NCBI RefSeq assembly: GCF_040183065.1 | Contig: NC_091130.1 | Coordinates: 29,176,359 to 29,240,358, forward strand | Direction: 5' to 3' | Origin: Periplaneta americana | Taxonomy: Eukaryota > Arthropoda > Insecta > Blattodea > Blattidae | DNA: 64,000 nt | Part shown: piece after piece, positions 12,249-23,903 of the stretch | How positions within the stretch are numbered: position 1 is the stretch's first letter | Layout of the letters: every line of letters starts with the position of its first letter | Made by a program: the position numbers and the translations under genes | The notes under the pieces: generated by a model | The model's input: the letters and a program-made list of their open reading frames with translations, nothing else | Database searches by the model: none | Told to the model about the DNA's origin: nothing

Positions 12249-12704
12249 CTACAGCCCATGAAGGGCCTGGGCTTCCTTAATCAGTAGAAACCATTCATCA
12301 CTATCTTGAGCCCGTTGTCTCCATCTCTTGCATCCAACTCTCCGCAGATCATCCTCCACATCCTGAAGCCACCTCAGCCTTGATCTTCCTCTCTTCCTTA
12401 ATCCTCCTGGGTGTCCATATAATGCCCGTTTAAGTAATTGGCCTTCTGGCATACGTTCAAGATGTCCCAACCATCTAAGTCTGCCTTTCTTAATAAAGGA
12501 AACTATACTCGGTTCTCCATACAGTTCCATTAGTTCTTTATTTGTTCTACTTCTAAACTCACCATTTTCAAAATGGGGACCATATATCTTTCTCAGAACT
12601 TTTCTTTCCCAAACTGCTAGCATATTTTCGTTATTTATTGTTAAAACCCAAGCTTCGCTAGCATATGTAACCACTGGTCTTAGAATGTATAGCATATATA
12701 TCAA
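12249..12704 (-). pseudogene. LINE reverse transcriptase C-terminal fragment
   Basis: A 151-residue open frame on the minus strand holds the thumb/C-terminal region typical of insect LINEs: RPVVTYASEAW, KVLRKIYGPHFENGEFR, GRLRWLGHLERMPEGQLLKR, RSRLRWLQDVEDDLRRVG and a C-terminus KEAQALHGL ending at the natural stop. The catalytic YADD box is absent, so this is a 5'-truncated copy, different in sequence from the TAAG-tailed LINEs elsewhere in the window. A run of T at 12707-12727 abuts its upstream side. Confidence 0.75.
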
Positions 12705-12734
12705 GCCTTTTTTTTTTTTTTTTTTTTGTTAAAT

Positions 12735-13550
12735 AATAAGATTATACAAATCTGGCTTTCAGGTAGTAGCTCCCTGTAAAGCAGGTTTGAATAATTTCAA
12801 GGAAAAATTGTTCTGGAGCCGGGTATCGATCCAGGGACCTTTCGCTTAGCACGCAAATGCTCTTCCGACTGAGCTACCCCAGGAACTATACACGACACCA
12901 TCACACTTTTTCCTTTGTATCCACACGACTCAAATGAGCTGACAAGACGCCAGAACTCAACTATAGTGCACACAAATACTGTGTGACTTAAATTGTGGCT
13001 TTCTGTTAACGTACCTCCAGTAACGAATGTATTATACAAATTTGGCTTTCAGGAAGTAGCTCCCTGTAAAGCAGGTTTGAGTTCTGACGTCTTGTCAGCT
13101 CATTTGAGTCGTGTGAATACAAAGGAAAAATTATGATGGTGTCTTGTAGAGTTCCTGGGGTAGCTCAGTCGGAAGAGCGTTCGCGCGCTAAGCGAAGGGT
13201 CCCGGGATCGATACCCATCCCCGGAACAATTTTTCCTTGAAATTATTCAAACCTGCTTTACAGGGAGCTACTACCTGAAAGCCAGATTTGTATAATACAT
13301 TCGTTACTGGAGGTACGTTAACAGAAAGCCACAATTTAAGTCACACAAGTATTTGTGTGCACTCATAGTTGAATTCTGGCATCTTGTCAGCTCATTTGAG
13401 TCGTGTGGATACAAAGGTAAAATTGTGACGGTGTCGTGTATAGTTCCTGGGGTAGCTCAGTCGGAAGAGCGTTTGCGTGCTAAGCGAAGGGTCCCGGGAT
13501 CGATACCTGGCCCCGGAACAATTTTTCCTTGAAATTATTCAAATAGTATG
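12735..13550. repeat. Three tRNA-headed SINE units (family B) in inverted/tandem array
   Basis: tRNA-like segments occur at about 12815-12888 (minus), 13148-13228 (plus) and 13444-13522 (plus), each with box A TAGCTCAGTCGGAAGAGCG and box B near GGATCGATACC. Between them lies a shared body (CCTGCTTTACAGGGAGCTAC, CAGAAAGCCACAATTTAAG). The first unit is inverted relative to the others, so transcripts through this region could fold into a long hairpin. The tRNA-like parts have mismatched acceptor stems and are judged to be SINE heads. Confidence 0.8.
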
Positions 13551-13700
13551 ATTGTTTTAAAATTTTAGATTATGTTTTTACACCATCTAATGCAAGGAAG
13601 TTAGTACATTTTTCCCTATTTTTCATTTCGCACATTTTAAAGATTGAAAGCAATATTTTCAGGATTTTCACTTTTTAAATATGGCAACCCTACCTGAGAA

Positions 13701-15905
13701 TGTTACTGTCTTAGCATAATCAATAGGCTGCTCTTTCTGTGGATCCGATAAAAGGATAATATAGTATACTTATCTGTATCTATATTTTCTGAAGATGGAA
13801 CAGAAGAGGAGATTCAAAGCAGTTTAAAATGCAGTTAAATGTCACAAAAATGCAACAAGCAATTGGAGAATACACCGTGTAGTTGCATGCACTAAACGTT
13901 TCTGTTGGGAATAACAGATTCTGCCACATGATACGTCATCTGTGAAATGAATTTCTTCTCTATGTTGAAACAGAACGGAATATTTTGTTAAATTTCAATT
14001 ACACGCGAGAATTTAAATTAATAACATAATATAATCGTCTGTTGTGTGTTTTTGTTCTATAAAAACTTTTCTTATTGCTCACATTTATTTTCACAGTTTA
14101 TGAAAAGGGATGGAATATAAGTAGTAAATTTCCAGACATTTTAATGTAAATAGTTATCATGACTATTAATATACATATAATTTATGCTATTCCATTCTTT
14201 CTTCAAGTTCTCAGTTGGCTCTGTGATAATGTAAACATCCACTACTTCGTAACACGCAATCGCAGGCTTTGAAATGTTTATGACATTGTATGTTCAGTAA
14301 TATTCATGCCAAAATGTACGAAAGATACTGCTTTTATTAAGCTGATTTCAAAGTAAATCTATAAAATTTTATTTTAAACAAAATATGCTTGCATGCAAGG
14401 ATGAAAAAATTTAGCTAATTGGAGACAGATGTTGGCACATACATTTTAATATAGTTGTTACAATGATGTTGCATTCCATTCTTTGTGTTCCTTTAGTATC
14501 TTCAGCTTTATTCTAAAATAATTCTGTGTCATAAGATCACATTTCTGCAGATGACAAGTTGGTACTCATCACATTACCATCAGAACATTAAACTTTCACA
14601 CTTGCGATGTTTGAAATATATAAGTTTTCTTCTTTACTCATTTGTTATAACTGTAAACATGAATTTAAGATAATCTGTTATGTGTAACATAATATCAACT
14701 TTTTCTGTATTATTCTGTGTCTGGTGAAGGTTTTTGAAATGTGATGTGCAAAGGCGAATTATAATATGTGCTGGTGTGCAACTTTTCTGTATTCTTTTCT
14801 TAATTTATTTTCTCAAATTTTTTATGATATTTTATCAGCAGAAATTTAGAAATACGATAAATTTATTTGCTTAAGTTTGTGGTTTAATAACTGTTAAAAG
14901 ACAATGACACAATATCAAACCATTTTTTCGTCATAAATACAACTTGGCACTGCAGTTTTATGTGCTTTGTTGCTCGTGTATCATATCAAATACTACAAGT
15001 GGTTAATCTTCAATTGGCAACAATGTTATAAACTTAATTCTTAAAGAGTTACCATTTTGTTAATTTTGATTTAACCAATACAGTCACGTTGTATAGAATC
15101 TGTTTCTCACAATGTAATGTTGATACATTATGTAAAAAGAAGGCAATAATTCATATTTTGTGAAAGAGGTGATGTAGCAGTTGTTGGTATTTTTTGTCAA
15201 CATCCGAAAATTGTTATAGGTCAGTGACAGGGCAAGAAGGATTTAGAACCTTGTTTTGTATCTTTGTTATTATTGTACAACTCTGAATGACTTTGTAACA
15301 TGTTATTATTTATCACTTTGAATGGTGTGAAAGCATTTGTGCATCTAGGAATATGTACCATAATTAAATGAATGCACTTGAATGGATTATTTTGATGTCA
15401 AGGACTTGACATGTTGAAAAATATGAAATGTGACATAAAAAGATTCATTACATTACATTCTTCGTCATAATTGCTTGTCCTTATTTCCTTGTAGCACTGT
15501 CTTTCAACAAAATATACGTGAATGTGAATAACGCTTTGAAAGTTGATAACTTTTTTGCATTATTTCTCTGAGTACAAATATTTAGTAACTATTATCTGTC
15601 GTTTCCAATCAATGATTGCTTCGATAAACATTACTGAGTTAGTAACTCAGACTTGCTCAGAGAAAAATTTTATTGAAACAAATCATCAATAAATTTAAAA
15701 GGTTAACTACGCTTAACAGTATTTTCCTTCAATAGATTTGTAATGCTACACTTTTTTACTGAATTGGTTATTGTCTTGTAATTATGTACATTAAATAACG
15801 TAGTATGTAGTAAAATATGTAGTGTATGAGCTGTAACAGAAGCAGTGAAAAATCACCATCTGTTAAAGATGGTGATTGGAGGGGTCAATAGAGGATGATT
15901 TGCCA
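13701..15905. other. Anonymous AT-rich intergenic sequence
   Basis: No coding frame, repeat family or structural RNA was recognised in about 2.2 kb. An exact short inverted repeat occurs near 15850-15875 (CACCATCTGTTAAAGATGGTG). Confidence 0.5.
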
Positions 15906-15913
15906 CCTTAATT

Positions 15914-16856
15914 GAATCGGTGAGTGGAAAAGGGGTAACATTCCAAAAAATGCGAAAACAAACTGAGATAGCAAAATTGTTCATATATCATAGTCCTAAC
16001 TATTAAGCAGAAGAAGAGTAATATTCTTATCATCCTAATGTCAATATCAACATCAAGGTTATTTAGCGTCCGAATGAGATGAAGGTGATAATGCCGGTGA
16101 AATGAGTCCTGGGTCCAGCACCGAAAGTTACCCAGCATTTGCTCATATTGGTTGAGTGAAAACCCTGGAAAGAACCTCAACCAGGTAACTCGTCCCAACC
16201 GGGAATCGAACCCGGGCCACCTGGTTTTCCGGCCAGACGCACTATCCGTTACTCCACAGGTGTGGACTGTATGATCATCGGTATTCTGTCTGCAAGATTT
16301 GGAAAATAGTTTTTGAAGTTAGTGTCTTTGAGTAAAAAACAACAATGTTAGAAGGGGAAGATAACGAGCCAAGAAGAAAGAAAGGAAGGGTGAGCAAGAA
16401 TACACATACAAAAGAAATGGAGAAAATATGTAGGAGTAGGGGAGAAGAGTTTCTAACCTACAAAGATGTATTGTCGAGACCAAAAAAACAACATTGTAAC
16501 ACAGTTTTTATGATTATCTCTTTTTCCACATTTGAAAAAAAGGTATTTGTACGCATTTTTCGACAGTTACGCTGTAAAGAAAACTTACTAATTGATCAAA
16601 ATATTTCTGTTCATTTTAACCAATATTCCATTTGACTGGAAAAAGAGTAACATTCCCAAACTTTAAACAATCAAATCTAAAAAACCAATTTATATATTAA
16701 CAAACAAATATAAAGGCTGAGTTACTTGTAACTAGTAGTAAATGTGACCAATTATAAGTTTTCTGATTAAATTAAAAATAAAGTCACAAAACAGTTTTCT
16801 TTTATTATCTCGAAAGCATGATTTTGGAATTTTACCCCTTTTCCACTCACCGATTC
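15914..16856 (+). mobile_element. DNA transposon derivative with GAATCGGTGAGTGG ends
   Basis: Terminal inverted repeats of about 40 bases begin GAATCGGTGAGTGGAAAAGG; AATT is found on both sides (15910-15913, 16857-16860) and may be the target duplication. A family A SINE lies inside (16055-16267). A small open frame at 16345-16635 begins with a lysine/arginine-rich stretch (EPRRKKGRVSKNTHTKEMEK) and loses coding character toward its end, so it may be the remains of a transposase N-terminus. The superfamily is not recognised. Confidence 0.65.
16055..16267 (-). repeat. tRNA-derived SINE, family A
   Basis: Complete head and body on the minus strand: box A near GGAGTAACGGATAG, box B GGGTTCGATTCCC. 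It interrupts the TIR element at 15914-16856. Confidence 0.85.
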
Positions 16857-16872
16857 AATTGAAGATTGCCAT

Positions 16873-17283
16873 TTCATGTAATTTTTCCAGAAAATGGTTC
16901 ATCGGGTTTCTGAGAGTCCTGTAGTGAAAATCGACCTTTAACTACACTAATAATTACCGTGTGCAATCCATCTCTTATAAAATTGCTAGTCTAAATAATC
17001 TTTTCCATTGATTCTTGACAAAGTTACCAAATGTATATTATCTTCGTCATTGTGAAACAGATCGTATGCTTATTGTGATTAACTCATTCTTGTACCTGAT
17101 AATCACACTGTATGACTCAGTGGATTCATATTATAATCCAATCCAAACTTAGTTACAAATACATACGTTCTTTTAAAATGTAACTCTTCATAAATGTTTG
17201 AGCTTTGTGTCAACAGAGAAGATGTGTTAGGAAGTGAATTTGACTCAGATGTTACACACAGTAATAACAGTAAAAATATTTTC
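16873..17283. other. Anonymous intergenic sequence
   Basis: I see no gene or recognisable repeat in this AT-rich stretch. Confidence 0.4.
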
Positions 17284-18270
17284 CTACTAGCCGTACCCGT
17301 GCTCTCCGCTGCACCTGTTAGAAATAAATATAAAGTAATTACATAATTAAAATAGGATATTTGATCCAGGGAACATTCGGTTTGATAGAAGGATAAATCG
17401 TTTAATATGTTACTTAATTTAAATTGTATTTAAATATTTAAAATGCGGTTATTTTGGTCCAGAGAGCAATCATTTGGTGCAATGACAATTCCTTTAACAT
17501 GTTTCTTAATTGTTATTACATGCAACCATAGTTTAATGAAGTTTGACATGTCATTTAGTTTTAATGTGTATAATTTATATTACTTGCTATATGTTTCAGA
17601 AGTTACTGTAATAACATTGTAGAATTATGTCCATCTAGAGAAACTACACTTTCCAATGGTGAAAGAATAATTAAACAATTAATTAGCTTCCGATATTACT
17701 TCATACAAACACAGAAACATTCTCTGTAGGCTATGTTTAATAGCTTTCGATTGTTGTTATCCAAGGCCCCTTATAGACGATGTCATTTGTTTTTATTTCA
17801 GTACAGTGCCTTAGATGGCGTTGTTACTGTAATTTAAAACTCATTTATCTCATTAAATATCAGTCCTATCAAAATTTTGTATAGAATAAAACTTATCGGA
17901 AATTATTTTTAAAGAAATTTTTATTATGTAATATTTTTCATGAAAATCAATAATAAGCGAGATATTTCGATTTATTTAATTCAGGCCCCCTTATAACCCC
18001 CCTTTTAAATAAAGTATTTTGAATGCCATATAGCCTAAAATCTAAGTTACAACGAACTTAATTTATATTCTAATTTTCATATAAATCGGTTCAGCCATTA
18101 TCGCGTGAAAAGGTAACAAACATCCAGACAGACAGACATACAAACAAAAATTTCAAAAAAGCGATTTTCGGTTTCGGGATGGTTAATTATACATGTTAAC
18201 ACCAATTATTTTTGGAAAATCGAAAATTACCAGAAAAATTTTGGGTACAGATTTATTATTAGTATAGATG
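17284..18270 (+). repeat. Dispersed repeat with ACTAGCCGTACCCGTG start and TAGTATAGAT end
   Basis: The start, the internal GGTTCAGCCATTATCGCGTG, the CAGACAGACAGACATACAAA run and the end TTATTATTAGTATAGAT together resemble a repeat type that is widespread in arthropod genomes. The class was not resolved from the sequence. No reverse transcriptase or transposase was recognised in the roughly 1 kb body. Confidence 0.45.
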
Positions 18271-18864
18271 ATAATTAATGTAATTAAGGCAGTTATTTCA
18301 GTTTTTTTTTTTTTTTTTAATTATCACAATTCTGTAGTAGCACTGATCTAGTATATTTGCGAGTTTAAAGAAGAGAAAGTTAAATTCAAAAGTGTGGTGC
18401 AGCAATTTCGCATATTCCACATTTGATAATTAGTTTCCTATAAAAATTGTGGAACTTCATTTGGGTATTGCTTACTTGAGAAGCTTATTTTCACAATGTC
18501 TTTTCTCCACCTGATAACGAAATTGAGCTTTCTGTGTCCCTGCATTCTTCAGATATAATTCTACATACAACTGTCATGATTTGGCTTCTGAACGCCCTCT
18601 AAACCACTAAAATCTTGCATTAAAAGTAACTATTGTAATCAAACTCTGTACACAGCAAAATTGCGACAAAATATTAGTTCCAGCTTTGGAATCAAAGACT
18701 CTGACGCTCCCATTTGATTCTAAATGCACCCAACCTCTTTGGTTTGGTCCCTGCTTTTCAGTACTTTCAAACTTTACAGCCATGACTTCTGGCCACTCTG
18801 TATATTCATGCTACCAAATGGAATAATTGAAAAGCTTCCAGAAGTTTGTAAATTATTAAATACT
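18271..18864. other. Intergenic sequence with a shared 45-base repeat
   Basis: Mostly anonymous. At about 18735-18790 lies the inverse of a sequence also found at 11955-11995 (core GAAAAGCAGGGAC and AAAGTTTGAA), so it is part of a dispersed repeat. Confidence 0.4.
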
Positions 18865-18866
18865 AG

Positions 18867-19482
18867 ACTAGACGGCATTTCAGAAGGCGGTTAGCTTCTA
18901 TATGCGCCGTAGCATTTCTGGTATGTGACGTCACAAGCTTGTACAGTAGAACCAATCGGAATCAGTCTATTACAGCACTTCCCGAGTTCGTTTGTTCACG
19001 TGCGAGTGTTTCAATACATTGAATAAGTAAAACTAACATTTACTATGTGTATGTAAGGTAAATAAATGGGAGAAGAGACTGTAAAAAGACAAGTATTGCA
19101 CAGGCAGGCGCGAAAAATAGTGTTTAAGGTGTATAATTATTTTAAAAACGTCAACGAGCAGAATGCTGCCGGCCATCTTGATGCCGGCAGCAGCGTTGCC
19201 AACATGCAAGAAACGACTGCAGAAGCATGTGGTGTGGGATTGAGAACCATGCAAAGAATATTGCTAGTGAAGGAAACAGGGTTTGTTTGGTGTCATGCTT
19301 ACAGTAATCAACGGCTAAGGTCATTATTGTCTTTTGATAATTTAAATTCTCTTGTGCGCTATTTGTATTGCACGTACTGTGAAGTACGATGTGGCAATGT
19401 TGTACGCTGCCTTGCTCTCTCTATCTGTCTCTCTCGACGCAAAACGCTAGCAGACAACCGCCTTCCAAATTGCCGTCGACTC
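18867..19482 (+). mobile_element. Tc1/mariner-like deletion derivative with transposase N-terminus
   Basis: Inverted ends share GACGGCA.TTT..GAAGGCGGTT and TA flanks both sides (18865-18866, 19483-19484). The plus-strand frame from 19066 begins MGEETVKRQVLHRQARKI and includes TAEACGVGLRTMQRIL, a helix-turn-helix typical of the N-terminus of insect IS630/Tc1-like transposases; reading then leaves the family. The catalytic DDE part is missing, giving a 616-bp non-autonomous element. It appears to belong to the same broad family as the element at 31971-32900. Confidence 0.7.
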
Positions 19483-19489
19483 TAATAAA

Positions 19490-20294
19490 ATATAATAAAT
19501 GTTGTGTCAAAGATTTTTTTTTTAATTCATAGTACTGATTATAGCAAATCTACTATCTATAAAATTGAAAATGTAATATTTTGACAGTGTATATGAATTA
19601 TTAACACAGTTTCAATTTTGCAGTTATACCTATTTCAATTCTGATTGGGATTCTTTCTAATAATTATGTACTGGTACATCTATTTTCAGGAAGTATCAGA
19701 GGAAGGCAATATTGTTACATAACATGAACTTCGAATATTGGACTGTTAACTATACATACCCACTTCAATAAATATACTACAATAATAAAAATAATAACAA
19801 TATCGACAATAGTAGTAATAATAATAATAATAGCAGAACAAAGAAACTGGATTAAATTGTACTATCGGTTAAAAGGGGTTCCGTGGTGAAAGACATTTTA
19901 GAAAAACTGATCTAAGAGAATATCGCAACAAATTTACATGACATTGTTTAATATTTGCAATTAATATCTTAATAAATAGATGGCATAGTTTAAATATCAC
20001 ATACATGTCACAGATGTTACATGTTTCATAAAATGATAGTAGAAATTGTGTTGTTTGTTGCCTGTCTTCTACACTTGCATAAAGTCTAATAAAACAAGCT
20101 GGCAACCATTTTATAAACTCAATTGTTTACAGCTTGTGAAAGTATTCATAATTTTTCTTTCATAAATACCAAGTGTGATGTATTTTGTCACATTTTAATT
20201 TCCAAATTACTGTTTGGACTAACTCACATTATAAATATATTACAAAATTAAATAAGACCTGAAATATGAGTAGTACACTTTCAATTTTCGGAAA

Positions 20295-20362
<68 letters not shown>

Positions 20363-20535
20363 CAGGAAGATTGTGACTAAATGTTTCCTGGATTCTTAGA
20401 CCTTTTAAGACTTTAGTTCTTGATCAGGAAATTACAATGCATGTCATGAACGCAATGTAAAATAAACATTTCAAACTCCTTATATGATTCGAATCATAAA
20501 TTGTAGAATGTTGGTCCAATATAGCCTTACTTATT
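19490..20535. other. Intergenic sequence with an AT microsatellite
   Basis: No gene seen. A pure AT dinucleotide run occupies 20303-20355. Confidence 0.5.
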
Positions 20536-20850
20536 ACGATGAAAGAGTAATGGAACGGAGAAAAATTCTCTCCAGCGCTGGGATTTGAACCCGGGTTTTC
20601 AGCTCTACGTGCTGATGCTTTATCCACTAAGCCACACCGGATACAACTCCGACGCTGGTTAGAATCGTCTCAGATTAAGCTCCAACTCTTGGGTTCCCTC
20701 TAGTGGCCGCCCTCTGCACTACGTCATAGATGTCTATGAACGCAGGACCGAAGTCCACACATGTGCTGAGGTGCACTCGATATGAGTGACTAGTTGGCCG
20801 GGATCCGACGGAATAAGCTCCGTCTTAAATCACGAAGTGATTTACGCATA
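20536..20850 (-). repeat. tRNA-derived SINE, family C
   Basis: Minus-strand head: GGCTTAGTGGATAAAGCATC (box A) and GGGTTCAAATCCC (box B), then a tail GAGAATTTTTCTCCGTTCC. The body, including CCTCTAGTGGCCGCCCTCTG on the plus strand, is shared with 51328-51701. Confidence 0.8.
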
Positions 20851-20853
20851 TCA

Positions 20854-21040
20854 TATATATTATTTTAATGTACCGAAGTACATATGATATTTCCATGCAG
20901 ATATTCTGCGTCATCATACGATGAAAGAGTAATGGAACGGAGAAAAATTCTCTCCGTTCCATTACTCTTTCATCGCATGATGATGCAGAATATCTGCATG
21001 GAAATATCATATGTACTTCGGTACATTAAAATAATATATA
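20854..21040. repeat. Near-perfect 187-bp palindrome of SINE tail sequence
   Basis: Arms of about 90 bases run from TATTATTTTAATGTACCGAA to its inverse, meeting at GAGAAAAATTCTC near 20942-20954. The arm sequence equals the tail of the family C SINE (also at 51328-51405). Only a few bases differ between arms, so the inversion is recent or gene-converted. Confidence 0.85.
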
Positions 21041-21044
21041 CTTA

Positions 21045-22095
21045 CTTATTATGCTTCTCCTTCCATTCTGTTGATTCTGTGGTAATATTGTTATAAAAAA
21101 AGCATAGTGTATGTTTAAATTGTGACTCGATGAACCATTAATTGATACTACAGTAAAAAGAAAAGCAAAATACAGCTTCTGCAATTCAGATGTGAACTTT
21201 CATGCAGCTTCTAATATTAACTCATATTCTAGCTTTAATTTATGTACTATAGCATTCATGTTTTTTAAACGGATGTATTTTTCTCCTAAGTCTCTTTTTA
21301 AACATGGTGCTTAGAGGTATACAATTTTGTAGAATCATACTACTGTCTACAATATACTATGTTGCTATGATTAAAAAATATAGCAAGCATTTGTTTCTTT
21401 TGAAGTTAAGCTGATGACATATTTTTCTCACATAATTTATTTGTATTTAAAAGACTGCAATTATTAGTGAGTACAGGAGAGAACCTACTAAATAATTTTA
21501 GTTTATTGAAGCTTTGTTTTGATTGAACCTCATTTTCCCTAATATATTGAAAAGTAAACATTGTGATTGTTGGGCGAAAAAAATCCAAGAATAATACATA
21601 TATACAAATAATTAATGTTATTAAATTATTGAAAGTGAATAAAATAAAAATTCGCTTAAGTTGCTGAACCTTATTACAGTGAAATCCCTGCATAGTGTGT
21701 AGTTCAGAAAAGATATTAAATTGATTTGATGAAAAATTATGACAAGCTACTATCATGGAATCAGGCAACTTGGTCTATTCTAGTCTCACTTCAGGCTTTA
21801 ATCCAGTCCAAGATATTAATGGTAATAGTTATGGCTCGGATTGTACTGACCTAGAAGTCTGCAAAAAAATGCAATTTTGACTTAAAATACTCTAAATAGA
21901 AATTAAAAAATGACCTAAAGTAAAAGTATACACCGAATGCATATAAATGTTGTTCACAAAGTCACAATTAAATAATAACAGTACATTAATTGGCATACAG
22001 TAACATACTGTGGTTTATATATGATCTACTATCTCAAAAAGTTTTTTGTCAGGTATTAAATAACCAAGTGTTCATGTAGGCTTCCGCGGCTGGTG
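21045..22095. other. Anonymous intergenic sequence
   Basis: AT-rich with no coding frame or repeat that I recognise; open frames here are short and lack protein-like composition. Confidence 0.45.
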
Positions 22096-22099
22096 TACA

Positions 22100-22478
22100 T
22101 GGTCTGTGGATAAGCTTTGGGGCTTCTACCGCGTTGTCTTGCTGTTGGTGGCTGACTTTCGACTGCTGTGTTGTGGTCATCTTCAGAGCAGTTCGATAAG
22201 GAAATAGTCTGCGAGCTCATATATGAATACTCCCCTCCATACAGACCTCAACCGGATTGGACAATGAAAGACCAATCAGATGCCAGAAGAAGAACCTACG
22301 ACCTATCACCGAAAGTACTCCCCCCCCCCCCCCATCGAGACTACTATATATATACGAGCTCGCAGGCTATTTCCTTATCCAACTGCTTTGAAGATGACCA
22401 CAACACAGCGATCGAAACGTCAGCCACCAACACCAAGAAAACGCAGCAGAAGTCCCAAAGCTTATCCACAGACCATTA
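22100..22478. mobile_element. Inverted pair of Penelope-like termini with hammerhead-like cores
   Basis: Arms at 22100-22218 and 22356-22478 are inverse copies of about 120 bases with some divergence. Each arm, in its own sense, carries GAAGATGACCACAACACAGC followed by a CGAAA motif, which matches the layout of the minimal hammerhead ribozymes known in Penelope-like retroelement termini. The spacer holds a C run (22318-22333). No reverse transcriptase remains. Confidence 0.5.
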
Positions 22479-22599
22479 AATAACCAACTTTGACACTGAA
22501 AGGTGACAGGAAAAAACACAGTGTGTTGCATGGTTTATTGAAACCACATCGAACATTCAGTTGCAAAGAAATTTTGCCGTGTATGTGGCTGAAATATTA

Positions 22600-22885
22600 G
22601 CACACTGGTCTTCCATTCAAGTAACTCAGGTTCGATCCTTAGCCAGGTCTTGATGGAATTTGTAGTGGACAAAAATGTTGCAGAGGGTTTTTCTCGGGGT
22701 ACTCCAGTTTCCTTCCGTCATTCCACCAACATTTCACCTTTCCCTCATTTAATCTATAGCAATAGCAAAAAATAGGCTGCAGTGAAGCCTTGAGGATAGT
22801 ACGGATTTCTGTGCTGGTATAGGAAGGTCTTTAGAGCTCCAGATCCCGGGGCTTATCAGTACTCTTCTGGCCCTGTCAGGGCTGA
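22600..22885 (+). repeat. SINE, family E (degenerate)
   Basis: A box-B-like GGTTCGATCC at about 22631 is followed by GGAATTTGTAGTGGACAAAA, TTTTTCTCGGGGTACTCC and a longer tail. The same order occurs at 43225-43500. Confidence 0.6.
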
Positions 22886-22949
22886 AACAGGATGACCCAC
22901 CCATCAGCATCAGATTCGAGAATGTCACCTACGCCATTCTATCAGACTT

Positions 22950-23265
22950 GGACAATCATCGCTTATATAGAACGCACAATGAGCCAATGTAAGTCTAAGC
23001 ACAGTGATCCATACAAGATCTGGCCCTTGAAAAGCCAAGATAAGCAAAGGTACTTCAGTCACTTCAGAATGCGATTCAGAAGGACACCACCCTTTCAGCC
23101 AGCTCTATGGAAGTGGTACGGCGATTTCATACACACTGCAGTGCAGATGTGTGAAGCATCATACAGGCTGGTCTGGAATAAGTGAAGGCAACATAGAAAG
23201 CATATGGACGTCTTTCGATCGTTCTCTTCGGAAGACCTCACAGGAGCTGCAAATCCCATATGATA
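22950..23265 (+). pseudogene. Degenerate transposase-like N-terminal fragment
   Basis: The plus strand encodes KSQDKQRYFSHFRMRFRRTP and PALWKWYGDF, then in another frame NIESIWTSFDRSLRKTSQEL. The order recalls a helix-turn-helix N-terminal region common in insect mobile-element proteins (DUF4817-type, next to a 'RSPRKS..ASRELQ' motif). The region is frame-broken and short; the assignment is tentative. Confidence 0.35.
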
Positions 23266-23402
23266 TACAGTAAAAGATACTCTGAAATAGCATGAATCAA
23301 TATATTTATTTTGGGGATGTTCAAAATGTAAAGCACCCCCGAAGTTGGTGCCTATGTCTGAGACAAAGTGGATGAAGAAAAGAGTGAGGGCATTGTATTA
23401 TA

Positions 23403-23793
23403 CCGGTACAGTAGTGGCAAAAAAAACCGGACCAACCCTTGTAGCTCATTTCAGAGCCTTGTTCACTCCAGAGCACGATAAGCTGGTAACTAAAGCTTTC
23501 GTGGTTCGAATCCTGCCTGGGAAGGAAACTTTTTTTTTGTTCCTTATTCAAATTTATTCCCAATACTTTTCGATTGCTGGTAAAATTAACGTTCTGGGAA
23601 TATTAAGTTAATTAAGTAGTAAAATATCACTGCAGTCGAAAAGTATTGGGAATAAATTTGAATAAGGAACAAAAAAAAAAAGTTTCCTTCCCAGGCAGGA
23701 TTCGACAGTCTATCGTGCTCTGGAGTGAACAAGGCTTTGAAATCAGCTACAAGGGTCGGTCCGGTTTTTTTTCCGCTACTGTACATTGTTCTA
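23403..23793. repeat. Inverted repeat with 160-base arms carrying a tRNA-like box B
   Basis: Left arm 23403-23575 and right arm 23637-23793 are inverse copies, sharing AGGAACAAAAAA, TTTCCTTCCCAGGCAGGATT and GTGCTCTGGAGTGAACAAGG. The left arm has GTGGTTCGAATCCTGCC, like a Pol III box B, pointing to a SINE that inserted twice in opposite directions or was inverted. The spacer of about 60 bases is unique. Confidence 0.75.
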
Positions 23794-23903
23794 ATATCCA
23801 AGTTTTCTGAATATAGTTATTGCCACACTGTCTTCGAATCTTAGAAATTTAATGGAGAAAGCATTTCCAGCGAAGTGATAATTTAAAGGGACACTAGCCT
23901 ATA

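Larger units (their letters stand above)
7062..13692. mobile_element. Possible old hAT-type element framing a nested repeat cluster
   Basis: The left edge reads TAGGGTTGTCATA and the right edge TATGGCAACCCTA, an inverted pair typical of one insect hAT group. Flanking octamers are ACTGAGAA (7054-7061) and CCTGAGAA (13693-13700), matching at 7 of 8 positions. Everything between is filled by later insertions and anonymous AT-rich sequence; no hAT transposase was recognised. Short terminal matches over 6.6 kb could be chance. Confidence 0.4.

Noticed and set aside
13148-13228. Possible functional tRNA gene
   Set aside because: Part of a SINE array with repeated body sequence; the stems have mismatches.
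21406-21768. 120-residue minus-strand open frame
   Set aside because: AT-rich composition, no known domain and no splice or start context; likely chance.
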